Source of the DNA: UBA7359 sp038142205
GTDB lineage: Bacteria; Pseudomonadota; Gammaproteobacteria; Eutrophobiales; Eutrophobiaceae
Reading direction: 5' to 3'
Assembly: GCA_038142205.1 (NCBI GenBank)
Contig: JAYQJO010000001.1
Span: 1,054,001-1,118,000 of the forward strand
Length of the DNA: 64,000 nt
Below, piece by piece: positions 1 through 9,302 of this stretch. The number at the start of each line of letters is the position of its first letter. Position 1 is the first letter of the stretch. The notes under the pieces were generated by a model. It did no database searches, was not told the origin of the DNA, and worked only from the letters and a program-made list of their open reading frames with translations. The translations under genes and the position numbers were made by a program.

Positions 1-29
1 AACAGTGTAATTACATCAAGTTGATACAT
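1..29 (-). CDS. trmD: tRNA (guanine-N1)-methyltransferase TrmD, 5' end only
   Basis: Only the first nine codons are inside the window. The minus-strand ATG lies immediately after the rimM stop and reads MYQLDVITL, which fits the usual TrmD N-terminus (Met, a few residues, then D-V-hydrophobic-T-L-F-P). In gammaproteobacteria trmD follows rimM in the rpsP-rimM-trmD-rplS operon, so the position supports the call. TrmD methylates G37 of tRNAs reading CNN and some other codons. Nothing beyond the start can be judged. Confidence 0.72.
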
Positions 30-554
30 TTAATCTTCAATCTGCCAGTCGACTCGTATTTGTCTGGCTGTTAAATCAACTTGCATCACATATACATCCA
101 TAACAAGCGGAATCAATATGTTCTTTTTGTCTTTCTTACCGCTATATAGTACAAGCACATCATTTGCACCTGTCTCGGCAATCTCACTCACCTCACCCAA
201 GCTGACCTGTTCCTGATTTATTACTTCAAGCCCAATCAGGTCATGCCAGTAATATTCGCCTTCTTCTAAATCAGGAAGTTGCTCTCGTTGAATTGCAATA
301 TCACAATTCATGTAGAGACGAGCCTGCTCTGGACTTTCTATATCAGCAAGCTTAATTAGTAATCTCTCGCCACGAAGTTGAGAATCTTCAACTTCAATAG
401 GCTGCCATGATTCATCAATTTGTATCAACCAGGGAGAATATTTAAAAATATTCTCTTTTGGTCGTGTAAAGGACATTATTTTCATCCATCCCTTTACACC
501 GTGTGCCCCACCTATACGACCAATGACAATCCGGGGCTTATTTTCTTCTTGCAT
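30..554 (-). CDS. rimM: Ribosome maturation factor RimM
   Basis: The 174-residue protein has the normal RimM length. The N-terminal half carries the RimM beta-barrel signature (VIGRIGGAHGVKGWMKI, about residues 10-26), and the C-terminal half carries the PRC-barrel with YYWHDLIGLEV near residues 101-111. RimM binds S19 and assists late assembly and processing of the 30S subunit head. It lies 60 bases downstream of rpsP and abuts trmD, the standard operon order. The gene is intact. Confidence 0.95.
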   Translation of the reverse strand: MQEENKPRIVIGRIGGAHGVKGWMKIMSFTRPKENIFKYSPWLIQIDESWQPIEVEDSQLRGERLLIKLADIESPEQARLYMNCDIAIQREQLPDLEEGEYYWHDLIGLEVINQEQVSLGEVSEIAETGANDVLVLYSGKKDKKNILIPLVMDVYVMQVDLTARQIRVDWQIED

Positions 555-614
555 TAAATGTTTTAATGCCGATTTCTACTTAAATTAATATAACTTAAGC
601 ACGTAGTATTTTAC

Positions 615-872
615 TTATGCTGCAGTTGCCGCTACTGCGTTTTCTTTAATCAACTTTGCAACGCGTTCGGATATTTGAGCTCCTTGAGAAACCCAGTAAT
701 CAACACGTTCCTGCTCGATCTTAAATTGAACTTCCTGACCTGTTGCTAAAGGATTGAAAAAACCAACGCGCTCCAGTGGACGACCACTATCTGCCTTACG
801 ACTATCAATTACCACAATGTGATAATATGGATTTTTTTTAGCACCTTTACGTGACAATCTAATTGTTACCAT
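615..872 (-). CDS. rpsP: 30S ribosomal protein S16
   Basis: The 85-residue protein begins MVTIRLSRKGAKKNPYYHIV and contains DSRKADSGRPLERVGFFNP, the diagnostic S16 block. S16 binds 16S rRNA and stabilises the 30S platform. It heads the rimM-trmD operon. A 242-base spacer separates it from the divergent formyl-THF cyclo-ligase gene. ffh, often found upstream of rpsP, is not here. In the leader a short CGCC/GGCG hairpin around 927-942 is visible, but I cannot give it a role. Confidence 0.96.
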   Translation of the reverse strand: MVTIRLSRKGAKKNPYYHIVVIDSRKADSGRPLERVGFFNPLATGQEVQFKIEQERVDYWVSQGAQISERVAKLIKENAVAATAA

Positions 873-1114
873 CAGTCTGATGACCTCTATAAAATTCTGA
901 AATAACTAACGGATATTAAGTACCCGCCTGAAAAAAGGCGCTATTGTACGTAAAAACGTTGAAAAAGAAAGTAAAGACGGTGATTTTACGCGATGTAAAA
1001 TCGCTAACCCAATTATTGCAGAAAACCTCTAAAATCACTGCAAAACAACAGTTAAAATAGAACCTAAATAAACAATTTATCTCATTGATTTAATTTGATT
1101 TTTCAATATTACTT

Positions 1115-1687
1115 ATGAATCTACATGAACAAAAAAAACAACTGCGGAATGAAATAAAACAGCTTCGCAGCATGCTTTCAGACTCAGATCGTCAAAATAT
1201 GAGTCAACAAATCGCAAGGTTTTTATTAGAAATAGTTGAATTTAATCAGGCAAAACGTGTGTTTTGCTATATTTCCTATCTGGATGAGGTCGAAACACAC
1301 TCATTAATAACCGCGTTTTTGCAACAAAATCGAGACCTAGCCGTACCAAAAATCATGAATAATACAGAAATGTTGGCTATTCCGTTGTCCGACTTTTCAG
1401 AGCTAGAGCCTGATAGACTCGGAATTTTGACACCTACATCCAATCAGGCAGCAACGAAGTCCTTTGATGTTGCTATAACACCCGGCCTCGCTTTTACCGA
1501 AAAAGGAGAGCGACTGGGCTACGGACGCGGTTATTACGACAGATGGTTTTCCAAAAATACCGTTAAAACAAAAATAGGACTCGCTTTTGAAGTACAAATT
1601 GTCGATGAACTGCCACTAGAAGAAACAGACTTGCCGCTGGATATATTGGTCACAGAGAAAAGAATTATAGATCTAAGAAAACCTTAA
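1115..1687 (+). CDS. fthC: 5-formyltetrahydrofolate cyclo-ligase
   Basis: The 190-residue protein converts 5-formyl-THF to 5,10-methenyl-THF using ATP. The family signature GERLGYGRGYYDRW sits near residues 130-143 and binds the phosphate/folate. An N-terminal basic region (LRNEIKQLRSML) and VPKIMNNTEML in the centre also match the family. The Escherichia coli homologue ygfA lies just downstream of the 6S RNA gene; I looked for 6S RNA in the upstream spacer and saw no convincing candidate. The frame is complete. Confidence 0.93.
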   Translation: MNLHEQKKQLRNEIKQLRSMLSDSDRQNMSQQIARFLLEIVEFNQAKRVFCYISYLDEVETHSLITAFLQQNRDLAVPKIMNNTEMLAIPLSDFSELEPDRLGILTPTSNQAATKSFDVAITPGLAFTEKGERLGYGRGYYDRWFSKNTVKTKIGLAFEVQIVDELPLEETDLPLDILVTEKRIIDLRKP

Positions 1688-1694
1688 GCAATCT

Positions 1695-2405
1695 TTAGCC
1701 AGGTTTAAAATGCGTTAACTCGACTAATAAGGTTCCCTTATCCAATGCTTGACGTTCCGTAGTCTCTATACGTTCCATTTTTACGAGCCCAATTCCAGGC
1801 GCATACCAGTTAGATTGTTTAACGCTAACGACAGTTAAGCCAACATAATTACCAGCATCTTTATAAATAGATCCGGACATCGAAACTTTCAAGCAGTTTT
1901 CAAATTTGCCGGCTGGGACTGTTACAGAATCATCTAACGATTCAATTTTTACATCCAGAGGTACATTAGCAATAATTTTAAATAGCGTTTTTTGAGGCGG
2001 CCCGGTTTTCTGTAACAGTTTTGTTATTGTATTATCTTGCCACGTTGTACCTATTATAATATCTTTTGGCAAAATAATTTTTTTATACTCATTTTTAACA
2101 GGCGGATAACTATTTGTATCCAGATTACCAAGGTAATGAGTTCCCTCTTCACTTAGCGAATAATATGAGACAGTACCGTCTATTGATTCTCTTAAATAAG
2201 CCGGCTCACCTTTCAATTCACCTTCACCAAGGTTATTAAACATATATTTTTGATTAGACAAACCATCGCGAGTTATTAATGTAACATCGTATTGCCACTT
2301 TAAGCCTTTAGTCAGAGGAAAATAAGAGTCGCTATTATCAGCACAAGAAGTACAAAGCCATATCAAAATAAAACTTATTAGGTAACTGGCTTTAGGCTTG
2401 GTCAT
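1695..2405 (-). CDS. Predicted lipoprotein of unknown function
   Basis: I place the start at the ATG giving MTKPKASYLISFILIWLCTS, because it begins a clean lipoprotein signal ending in a lipobox-like LCTSC; a longer in-frame extension upstream would bury the signal. The start overlaps the end of the transporter gene by 14 bases, so translation is probably coupled. The mature protein is about 215 residues, beta-rich, with a YFPLTKGLKWQYDV segment near its start and VPAGKFENCLKV later, a pattern seen in periplasmic or outer-membrane-facing lipoproteins. No catalytic motif is recognised. Confidence 0.75.
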   Translation of the reverse strand: MTKPKASYLISFILIWLCTSCADNSDSYFPLTKGLKWQYDVTLITRDGLSNQKYMFNNLGEGELKGEPAYLRESIDGTVSYYSLSEEGTHYLGNLDTNSYPPVKNEYKKIILPKDIIIGTTWQDNTITKLLQKTGPPQKTLFKIIANVPLDVKIESLDDSVTVPAGKFENCLKVSMSGSIYKDAGNYVGLTVVSVKQSNWYAPGIGLVKMERIETTERQALDKGTLLVELTHFKPG

Positions 2406-3306
2406 CTTGTTTAACCCAAATCGAAGCCAATATTGCACCCGTGACATTATGCCAGACACTAAATAAAGCACCTGGCAATGCAGTAACGGCTGAAAAATAT
2501 TGATTTGCCAACACGACAGCCAAACCTGAGTTTTGCATACCTACTTCAATAGCTAATGTTTTACATATCATTTTGTCATAACCCATAAGCCTTGGAATAA
2601 CATAACCAGCCATTAAGCCTAAAAAGTTATGCAATACAACTGCACAAAACAATAGCAGGCCAAGTTCCGGTAACTTACTATTATTCTTAGCAACGATGAC
2701 ACCAATGATGAATATAATAAACAATACAGAAAACGCGGGTAAAAACGGTTTGATTTTTTCAACTCGTTTATTGAAGTAAGTATTAATCACAACACCTGAC
2801 AATACAGGAAGAATAACGATAAATAATAGACTTTTCATCATATTACCTACTTGAACAACAACACTTTGATCGACATATAACAATGTAATTAATGGTGTCA
2901 ATATAATAGCCAATAATGTTGATACAGCTGTTAATGAAATAGATAAAGCAACATTTGCTCTGGCAAGGTAACAAATTACATTTGAGGCTGTCCCACCAGG
3001 ACAAGCACCTAATAGAATCAGCCCCGCTGCTATCGCAACAGGCAAGTTTAATATTTTTGCCAAACCCCATGCTATAAAAGGCATAAGTATATATTGCAGG
3101 GACACACCTAATAAAATTAACCCGGGTTGTTTAAAGAGTCGCTTAAAATCATCAGGAGTTAATGTCATCCCCATTGAAAACATGATAAGACCTAACAACG
3201 GTACTATAGCTACACCATAGCCCAATAGGAGTTCTGGCTGATATATCGCCAAGCATGAAATTAATACTGCTCCAATAGGTAAAAGAAGCACGCTGCTTTT
3301 TTCCAA
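2392..3306 (-). CDS. Bile acid:sodium symporter (SBF/BASS) family transporter
   Basis: This 304-residue, strongly hydrophobic protein has about nine to ten predicted membrane segments. It shows the SBF family pattern: LGLIMFSMGMTLTPDDFKR near residues 38-56, and LGACPGGTASNVICYLA near 98-114, the conserved Na+/substrate crossing motif. Members carry bile acids, pyruvate, pantoate or other organic anions with Na+; the substrate here cannot be inferred. The start is a TTG preceded by AAGGAG at good spacing; the next in-frame ATG is over 40 codons inside the fold. It is translationally coupled to the lipoprotein gene downstream. Confidence 0.88.
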   Translation of the reverse strand: MEKSSVLLLPIGAVLISCLAIYQPELLLGYGVAIVPLLGLIMFSMGMTLTPDDFKRLFKQPGLILLGVSLQYILMPFIAWGLAKILNLPVAIAAGLILLGACPGGTASNVICYLARANVALSISLTAVSTLLAIILTPLITLLYVDQSVVVQVGNMMKSLLFIVILPVLSGVVINTYFNKRVEKIKPFLPAFSVLFIIFIIGVIVAKNNSKLPELGLLLFCAVVLHNFLGLMAGYVIPRLMGYDKMICKTLAIEVGMQNSGLAVVLANQYFSAVTALPGALFSVWHNVTGAILASIWVKQDDQA

Positions 3307-3392
3307 AAATAACTCCTTGATTTAATAAAAATGTTTTCTCGGTTACACTTTAACAAATAAAAGCTGACACCAACAAAAAGCTTTCTGAAAAT

Positions 3393-3884
3393 ATGGCGGA
3401 CACAAATAAACTACATCAAATCAATATGCAGTACTCCAATAAGGAAGATCGCATATTATTGCGAACATTAACTGAAAGTAATGATGAATATCTATTTTGG
3501 TTAACTCGTCGGTTTACTAAACTTTTGCCCGATATTTTTGATAAAGAAATCGAAAGTCGAGGGGGCACAACAACAATAGGCGCAAAAAAAGAAACAACCA
3601 ACTTATTAAATGAAGGTGCATTTGACCAACCTTATGTAGAAGAAATACCGAAAAAACACCCTTTAGGAAAAGACGGTGCACTTGCCTTCGGCATAAAGAC
3701 GGGAAAAGATGACAATGGAAACTTGGTATTAATTATCCAGTCAGAATCAGGCCAAGGTATTACCTATAACCTGAACGACACACTAATTTATATGTTTTAT
3801 TCACTGCTTACACAGAGTGTTGCTCGTGCCGAATGGAACATAGGCAAACTATCTGAAGACACACCAAACAAACAAATCCATTAA
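3393..3884 (+). CDS. Conserved hypothetical protein
   Basis: I do not recognise this 163-residue soluble protein. It has no signal peptide or membrane segment. It starts with a hydrophilic stretch, then a helical segment (FWLTRRFTKLLPDIF near residues 37-51), a glycine/charged region, and a beta-like region (LAFGIKTGKDDNGNLVLIIQ near 98-117). The alternating pattern suggests a small alpha/beta fold. It stands alone between the divergent transporter gene and the Prx-Grx gene, separated from both by AT-rich spacers. Confidence 0.7.
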   Translation: MADTNKLHQINMQYSNKEDRILLRTLTESNDEYLFWLTRRFTKLLPDIFDKEIESRGGTTTIGAKKETTNLLNEGAFDQPYVEEIPKKHPLGKDGALAFGIKTGKDDNGNLVLIIQSESGQGITYNLNDTLIYMFYSLLTQSVARAEWNIGKLSEDTPNKQIH

Positions 3885-4001
3885 CCATTAATTTTGATAG
3901 GTATTTTCTATTAATTAAATAAAAATAATTAATTTTACTAAAACCTTAGTCTTTCCTAGAATCCTCTAAAAATTAACCATTAACACTTTTGGAGAAAACC
4001 A

Positions 4002-4750
4002 ATGTTAGAAAATAAGGAAGGAAAAAATATACCTGATGTGACTTTTCGTATCATAGAGGATGGTAACTGGAAAAATATCTCTACGAATAATCTATTCTCT
4101 GGAAAAACAGTTATTGTTTTTCTTTGCCTGGTGCATTTACGCCAACATGTTCAAGTACTCATTTACCACGCTTTAATGAGTTAGCGCCCGTATTTAAACA
4201 AAACGGTGTAGATGAAATCGTATGTATTTCCGTAAACGATACCTTTGTCATGAACGCCTGGAAAGAAAACCAAGAATCAAACAATGTAACCGTAGTGCCT
4301 GATGGCAATGGTGAGTTTACGGAAGGTATGGGAATGTTAGTCGGTAAAAAAGACCTAGGCTTTGGTAATCGTTCCTGGCGTTATTCAATGCTAGTCAAAG
4401 ATAAAAAAATAGAAAAGATGTTTATCGAACCAGAAATTGAAGGCGACCCGTTTGAAGTATCAGATGCGGATACCATGTTAAGCTATATCAATGCTAATGC
4501 AGTTAAACCGGAGTTTGTATCTATCATTTCACGCAAAGGTTGTATTCACTGTGAAAGAGCAAGAAAAGCACTACAAGCCAACGATATGCCTTACGAGGAA
4601 ATCGAACTGGGTGAAGGTGTAACTAGTCGTTCATTAAGAGCAATATCTGGAGCGACAACTACACCGCAAGTCTTCATAGGTGGCAAATTGATCGGTACAG
4701 CCGATCAACTGGAAGCCTATTTAAGAGAAAAAAAACAGAAAGCTGCTTAA
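4002..4750 (+). CDS. Peroxiredoxin-glutaredoxin hybrid (Prx5-Grx), frame interrupted
   Basis: The product is a glutathione-dependent peroxidase. An N-terminal Prx5-type domain has the peroxidatic cysteine in PGAFTPTCSS, and a C-terminal glutaredoxin domain has the pair CIHC in SRKGCIHCERARKAL. The gene opens at an ATG with GGAG upstream, but the frame changes at the five-T run 4117-4121. A sixth T would read TVIVFSLPGAFTPT and give 249 residues, the usual length for this hybrid. As written, the first fragment ends at 4184, and the rest is open from an internal ATG at 4124 to 4750. Because the correction is one base in a homopolymer and everything else is conserved, I favour a sequence error. 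Confidence 0.9.
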
Positions 4751-4797
4751 GGCTGATAGATTAACAGACCTCCCTTCATTGAATTATTAAGCATTAT

Positions 4798-4825
4798 GAG
4801 CCATGTTCCCTGCATGGCTCTTTTT
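4798..4825 (+). terminator. Rho-independent terminator after the Prx-Grx gene
   Basis: A perfect 8-bp stem (GAGCCATG and CATGGCTC) with a 7-base loop is followed directly by five Ts on the plus strand, about 50 bases downstream of the Prx-Grx stop codon. Confidence 0.85.
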
Positions 4826-4979
4826 ACCTACATCAATGGGTTTGCATATAGTGAAGCCTAGGATTTGAAAGAACTAAAATAAAAAACAAATACATCACAC
4901 TTTGCTCTTTTATAACTTCAATAAACTTATTTTCATTTCCTATACTAGCCACATCAAAAATTAATCAAGGTACAAAAAA

Positions 4980-5258
4980 ATGAAATTACTATTAAGTTTA
5001 GTGCTTTTTTTATCTTTTAGTTCAACTGTTATGGCTGAAGGTAAATCAAGCGGTGGAGATGATTTTAGAAAAACTGCAATTGAATATCAGGAAAAAGCAA
5101 ACAAGTACGCAGCTAAAGAAAACCATAGAGTAGCAGCGCTATACAAACGTCTTTCAGAAATAAAACTTGATGCTGCGAATAAAGCAGATAAAGGTGAATG
5201 GGATGCCATAGACTGGAGCGAATATCACAAAATAAACAAACAACTTTCAGATAAGTAA
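4980..5258 (+). CDS. Small secreted protein of unknown function
   Basis: The 92-residue product starts with a typical Sec signal peptide: MKLLLSLVLFLSFSSTVMAE, with VMA/E as the likely cleavage site. The mature part is about 72 residues, charged and probably all-helical (AIEYQEKANKYAAKENH). It ends with a tryptophan-containing segment near WDAIDWSEYHK. No family is recognised. It is monocistronic, lying between a terminator upstream and the shared terminator with pnp downstream. Confidence 0.72.
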   Translation: MKLLLSLVLFLSFSSTVMAEGKSSGGDDFRKTAIEYQEKANKYAAKENHRVAALYKRLSEIKLDAANKADKGEWDAIDWSEYHKINKQLSDK

Positions 5259-5291
5259 ATTTTCTTATAAATTTACTCATCCAAATATAAT

Positions 5292-5317
5292 AAAAGGGGC
5301 ATAAAGCCCCTTTTATT
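5292..5317. terminator. Bidirectional terminator between the small secreted gene and pnp
   Basis: The 9-bp stem AAAAGGGGC / GCCCCTTTT with a 5-base loop is flanked by A- and T-rich sequence on the two sides. It sits between convergent genes, 34 bases past one stop and 16 bases before the other, and can serve both strands. Confidence 0.9.
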
Positions 5318-5332
5318 TTGAAAAAAACTTTT

Positions 5333-7421
5333 TTAAGCTTCAGCAGTTACTGCTTTCATACTCAGTCGTACACGACCTTGCTTATCAACTTCAAGCACTT
5401 TGACTTTTACGATATCACCTTCGCTTAGTTTATCACTAACATTCTCAACGCGTTCTTCAGATATTTGAGAAATGTGAACCAGACCATCCTTACCCGGAAG
5501 AATATTAACGAAAGCACCAAAGTCCATCAGTTTAGCGACTTTACCTTCGTAAATTTTACCGACTTCAATATCAGCGGTAATTTGTTCCACGCGTTTTAGC
5601 GCTTCATCACCCGCGGCTTTATCAGTTGCCGCAATCTTAACTGTGCCATCATCATCAATATCAACCGTTGCACCGGTTTCTTCACAAATAGCACGAATGG
5701 TTGCACCACCTTTACCAATAACATCACGAATTTTATCAGGATGAATTTTAATCGTGGTAATGCGTGGCGCGTATTCAGACATTTCTTCATTGTGGTTAGA
5801 AATAACCGCATTCATCTTACCAAGAATATGTAATCGGCCTTCATGTGCCTGATTCAACGCGACTTCCATAATTTCCTTGGTAATACCGTCAATTTTGATA
5901 TCCATTTGTAAAGCAGTAATTCCTTTCTCAGAACCGGCAACTTTAAAGTCCATATCACCAAGATGATCTTCATCACCCATAATGTCTGAAAGAACAACAA
6001 ACTTATCTGCTTCTTTAATTAAGCCCATTGCAATACCAGCTACAGGTGCATCCACTTCCACGCCGGCATCCATTAATGCCAGGCTGCTACCACAAACAGA
6101 AGCCTGAACTTGAGCCATTTGATTCAGTGATTTCTGAAACAACACGGATTGAGTAAGGGAACTCTTCCATATCAGGCATAACACCTAAAACACCTCGTTT
6201 TGCTAAACGACCATGACCAATTTCACGGCGCTTTGGTGAACCAACGCGACCAGTTTCATTGACACAGAATGGAGGAAAGTTGTAATGAAACATAAAAGGA
6301 TCTTTCTTCGAACCTTCGATAGCATCAATAATTTGTGCATCACGCTGCGTACCTAAAGTAACTACAACCAACGCCTGCGTTTCGCCACGAGTGAATAATG
6401 CAGAACCATGTGTACGAGGAAGCACACCTGTTTCAACAGTAATAGGACGAATCGTTTTTGAATCACGGCCATCAATACGATTTTCACCGGCTAATACACT
6501 ACTACGAACAATATGACTTTCTAATGATTCGATTACACTGGTAATTTCATCGGCAGACCATTGTGGTTCATCAGCTTCAATCAAACCTTCAACAACTTCT
6601 TTCTTAATTTCGCTTAAGCGTTCTTTGCGCTCTAGTTTGTCCTGAATACTGTATGCTTCACGAACCAAATCACCTGCACGAGACTGTATTTCATTTTCAA
6701 GTGCATTATCTTTTTCTTTAGCAACCCAATTCCAAGCTTGAGTATTTGCTTCTTCAGCTAATGCTCTAATATTTTCAATAACAATTTGAAATTTCTCATG
6801 GCCATACATCACAGCGCCTAACATTACATCTTCAGATAACTGCTTCGCTTCAGATTCAACCATTAATACTGAGGTATCGGTACCGGCGACAATCAAATCT
6901 AAATCAGATTTTTCCAAGTCAGAAAAAGAAGGATTTAATACATATTGACCATCAATATAGCCAATGCGTGCTGCACCAACAGGACCACTAAACGGTGCGC
7001 CTGAAAGACTGATTGCTGCAGAAGCACCTATGATTGAAGGAATATCTGGATCAACTTCAGGATCAAGAGACATGACTGTTGCAATAACCTGAATTTCATT
7101 AGTAAAACCTTTTGGAAATAAAGGACGAATAGGCCGGTCAATTAAACGACAGGTTAAAGTTTCTTTTTCTGATGGACGCCCTTCTCTCTTGAAAAAACCA
7201 CCTGGAATTTTACCTGCTGCGTAAGTCTTTTCCTGATAATCAACGGTTAAAGGAAAAAAACCTTGTCCTTCAACTGCTTCTTTCTTAGCAACACAAGTTA
7301 CAAGCACAACTGTGTCTCCCATACTGACCATAACAGCACCGGATGCCTGCCTAGCTATTCTACCTGTTTCTAAAGTGACTTTATGATTACCGAATTGAAA
7401 CTCTTTTGTGACCACGCTCAT
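5333..7421 (-). CDS. pnp: Polyribonucleotide nucleotidyltransferase (PNPase), frame interrupted
   Basis: PNPase degrades RNA 3'-5' by phosphorolysis as a trimer. The N-terminal fragment (7421 down to 6087) contains the first RNase PH domain, the helical linker and most of the second PH domain. The second frame continues with SVCGSSLALMDAGVEVDAP, the KH domain (IGKGGATIRAICEETG) and the S1 domain (GKDGLVHISQISEERV). The break is at about 6104-6105, inside the motif ESNGSSSMASVCG. Restoring two bases (AT) there would recover the missing methionine and give a 696-residue protein, the normal size. It follows rpsO after a strong hairpin, as in E. coli. Loss of PNPase is tolerated in some bacteria, but an error is at least as likely. 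Confidence 0.93.
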
Positions 7422-7477
7422 GGATATTCCCTAACAAGATATATTGTATTAATTGAAAAATATTGATTTTATAAAGC

Positions 7478-7505
7478 ACTTAAACCCGCAGTAGCGGGTT
7501 TAAGT
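7478..7505 (-). promoter_or_regulatory. Perfect 12-bp hairpin between rpsO and pnp
   Basis: A perfect inverted repeat (ACTTAAACCCGC, 4-base loop, GCGGGTTTAAGT) lies 35 bases past the rpsO stop and 56 bases before the pnp start. In E. coli this spacer holds an attenuating terminator and RNase III sites controlling pnp. The minus-strand transcript lacks a clear U-run after the stem, so an RNA stabilising or processing role is as plausible as termination. Confidence 0.7.
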
Positions 7506-7540
7506 TTTTGTTTCTTAATTGGCATGAATGCCAGATTATA

Positions 7541-7810
7541 TTATTTACGTAAACCGAGACGGCCAATTAAATCGCGATAGCGATTAAGATCTTTACCTTT
7601 CAGGTAATCAAGCAATTTACGTCGTTGATTAACCATACGTAATAGCCCTTGTCTTGAATGATGATCTTTGGCGTGATCTTTGAAATGACCTGATAAATCA
7701 GTAATGCGAGACGTCAACAAAGCGACCTGTACTTCGGGCGAACCCGTGTCATTTGCGCCACGTTGATAATCTTTAACTATCCCCGCCTTCTGTTCACAAC
7801 TTAATGCCAT
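7541..7810 (-). CDS. rpsO: 30S ribosomal protein S15
   Basis: The 89-residue protein contains the S15 signature from GSPEVQVALLTSRI through HHSRQGLLRMVNQRRKLLDY and ends LIGRLGLRK. I take the ATG at MALSCEQKAG, which gives the standard length; a 35-codon upstream extension is open but unlike S15. S15 nucleates assembly of the 30S central domain and often represses its own mRNA. It sits between truB and pnp, the usual order. Confidence 0.96.
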   Translation of the reverse strand: MALSCEQKAGIVKDYQRGANDTGSPEVQVALLTSRITDLSGHFKDHAKDHHSRQGLLRMVNQRRKLLDYLKGKDLNRYRDLIGRLGLRK

Positions 7811-7925
7811 CTTCAAATACTCCTGCAACTCATAAGTGCTATAAAAATTTGCGCGTATTGTACCCGCGCATATCCACGGTAACAAGCGAAACATCATTTT
7901 TTTCTGCTTGCTCAAAAAATCTTAT

Positions 7926-8846
7926 TTAATCCTTATTTATCAGCCTCTTAGGAGAAAGCTGACCGTCATCGTTTACTTCACCAATACCAATAAAGTCGCC
8001 TGTTTCATCATATATTCTCAAACGCCCCGATTTAGGCAGCCCAAAGACGGTAACAGCCTGCCCTTGGCACAAATAGTAACTCACGTTTTCTGCAAGACGA
8101 ACAGCTGAAAAATGATTTAGCGCACTATCCATTGGTAACAATAATTTATCAAGCTGCTCAAGACCTGCTTCGGCAACTTCGTGTAGTTTCTCTGGCGTAA
8201 CCATTTGTGACTCTTTAAAAGGCCCCGCTTCAAGTCGACGCAGGGTTAATATATGTGCGCCACAGCCGAGTTCCTTTCCAACATCTTCCGCTAATGTTCT
8301 TATATAGGTTCCTTTCGAACAAGCGACTTCCATCTCAAATTCATCCTGACTTAGCTCAATAAGCTTAATACTGTAAACCGTTATATTTCGCGCCTTTCGT
8401 TCAACTTTGATCCCTTTATAAGCTAATTCATAAAGGCGTTTACCATCTTGCTTTAAAGCAGAGTACATGGGAGGAACTTGTTCTATATCTCCAGTATATT
8501 TTTCAAACGCTTTTTCTAAATCTGACTCTGAAAATTCAGGCACTTCGCTTGTTGAAAGAACTTCACCTGCAGCATCTGCTGTCGTTGTAGTCACACCTAA
8601 TTTACAACGCGCTCGATACGTTTTATCCGAGTCTAATAGATAAGCAGAAACTTTGGTTGCCTCACCCAAACAGATAGGCAATAAACCTGTCGCAGGCACA
8701 TCAAGATTCCCGGTATGCCCTGCCTTATTCGCATTAAACAAACGCTTTACATGTTGTAATACACCGTTAGAGCTTAGACCTGCCGGTTTATCTAAAACGA
8801 GAATACCGCTGATATTTCTACCGCGTTTTTTTCTTTGTCGTGACAC
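7926..8846 (-). CDS. truB: tRNA pseudouridine(55) synthase TruB
   Basis: The 306-residue enzyme isomerises U55 in the T-loop of tRNAs. The catalytic aspartate lies in GHTGNLDVPATGLLPICLG near residues 41-59, which fits the family pattern GxLDxxAxG. GIEVKRKAR-like and CSKGTYIRTLAEDVG motifs follow, then a C-terminal PUA-like region. The apparent start is GTG (SRQRKKRGRNISGILVLDKP), 16 bases after rbfA, so coupling with rbfA is likely. No other start fits the N-terminus as well. Confidence 0.94.
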   Translation of the reverse strand: MSRQRKKRGRNISGILVLDKPAGLSSNGVLQHVKRLFNANKAGHTGNLDVPATGLLPICLGEATKVSAYLLDSDKTYRARCKLGVTTTTADAAGEVLSTSEVPEFSESDLEKAFEKYTGDIEQVPPMYSALKQDGKRLYELAYKGIKVERKARNITVYSIKLIELSQDEFEMEVACSKGTYIRTLAEDVGKELGCGAHILTLRRLEAGPFKESQMVTPEKLHEVAEAGLEQLDKLLLPMDSALNHFSAVRLAENVSYYLCQGQAVTVFGLPKSGRLRIYDETGDFIGIGEVNDDGQLSPKRLINKD

Positions 8847-8862
8847 TGTAGAAAACTGAAGA

Positions 8863-9264
8863 CTAACTGGGTGTTTCGTCGTCGCTATGACTCACTGAGT
8901 TAATAATATCAGTAAGACGCTGAGCTCTTTCTATCGACTCGTCGTAATGAAACTCAATATGCGGCACGCCTCTTGAAGTAAGCATGCTCGACAATTCCTG
9001 TCGAAAGCGTCCTTTCTTTTCATTCAATTCAGATACAAGCTCAGCTTTGGCTTTTTCTATTGCAGTTTCGTCATCGGAATCAAGCATGTTATTGCCGAGG
9101 ACAGTAATAAAAATATTCGCATTACCAAGGTCCGGGCTAACATCAACATTAGTTAAGGTAATCATACCAAATTGACTTAAAGGGAATTCGCGCTGTACAA
9201 GAATAGAAAGCTCTTCTTTTATAAATTGAGCAACGCGCTGATTACGGCCGAATTCTTTTGGCAT
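8863..9264 (-). CDS. rbfA: Ribosome-binding factor A
   Basis: The 133-residue protein begins MPKEFGRNQRVAQFIKEEL and has the KH-like fold pattern with DVSPDLGNANIFITV in the middle and LTSRGVPHIEFHYDESIERA near residues 94-113. RbfA assists late 16S rRNA 5'-end maturation and cold adaptation. It lies between infB and truB. The C-terminal extension is short and acidic. Confidence 0.95.
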   Translation of the reverse strand: MPKEFGRNQRVAQFIKEELSILVQREFPLSQFGMITLTNVDVSPDLGNANIFITVLGNNMLDSDDETAIEKAKAELVSELNEKKGRFRQELSSMLTSRGVPHIEFHYDESIERAQRLTDIINSVSHSDDETPS

Positions 9265-9302
9265 GGCTTACCCAGAAATTTTAAACTTTAGGAAGTACTT
9301 TA

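Noticed and set aside
873..1114. Possible 6S RNA gene upstream of the formyl-THF cyclo-ligase
   Set aside because: The E. coli context suggests one, but I see neither the long rod-like pairing nor a conserved central bubble, and the spacer is shared with the rpsP leader.
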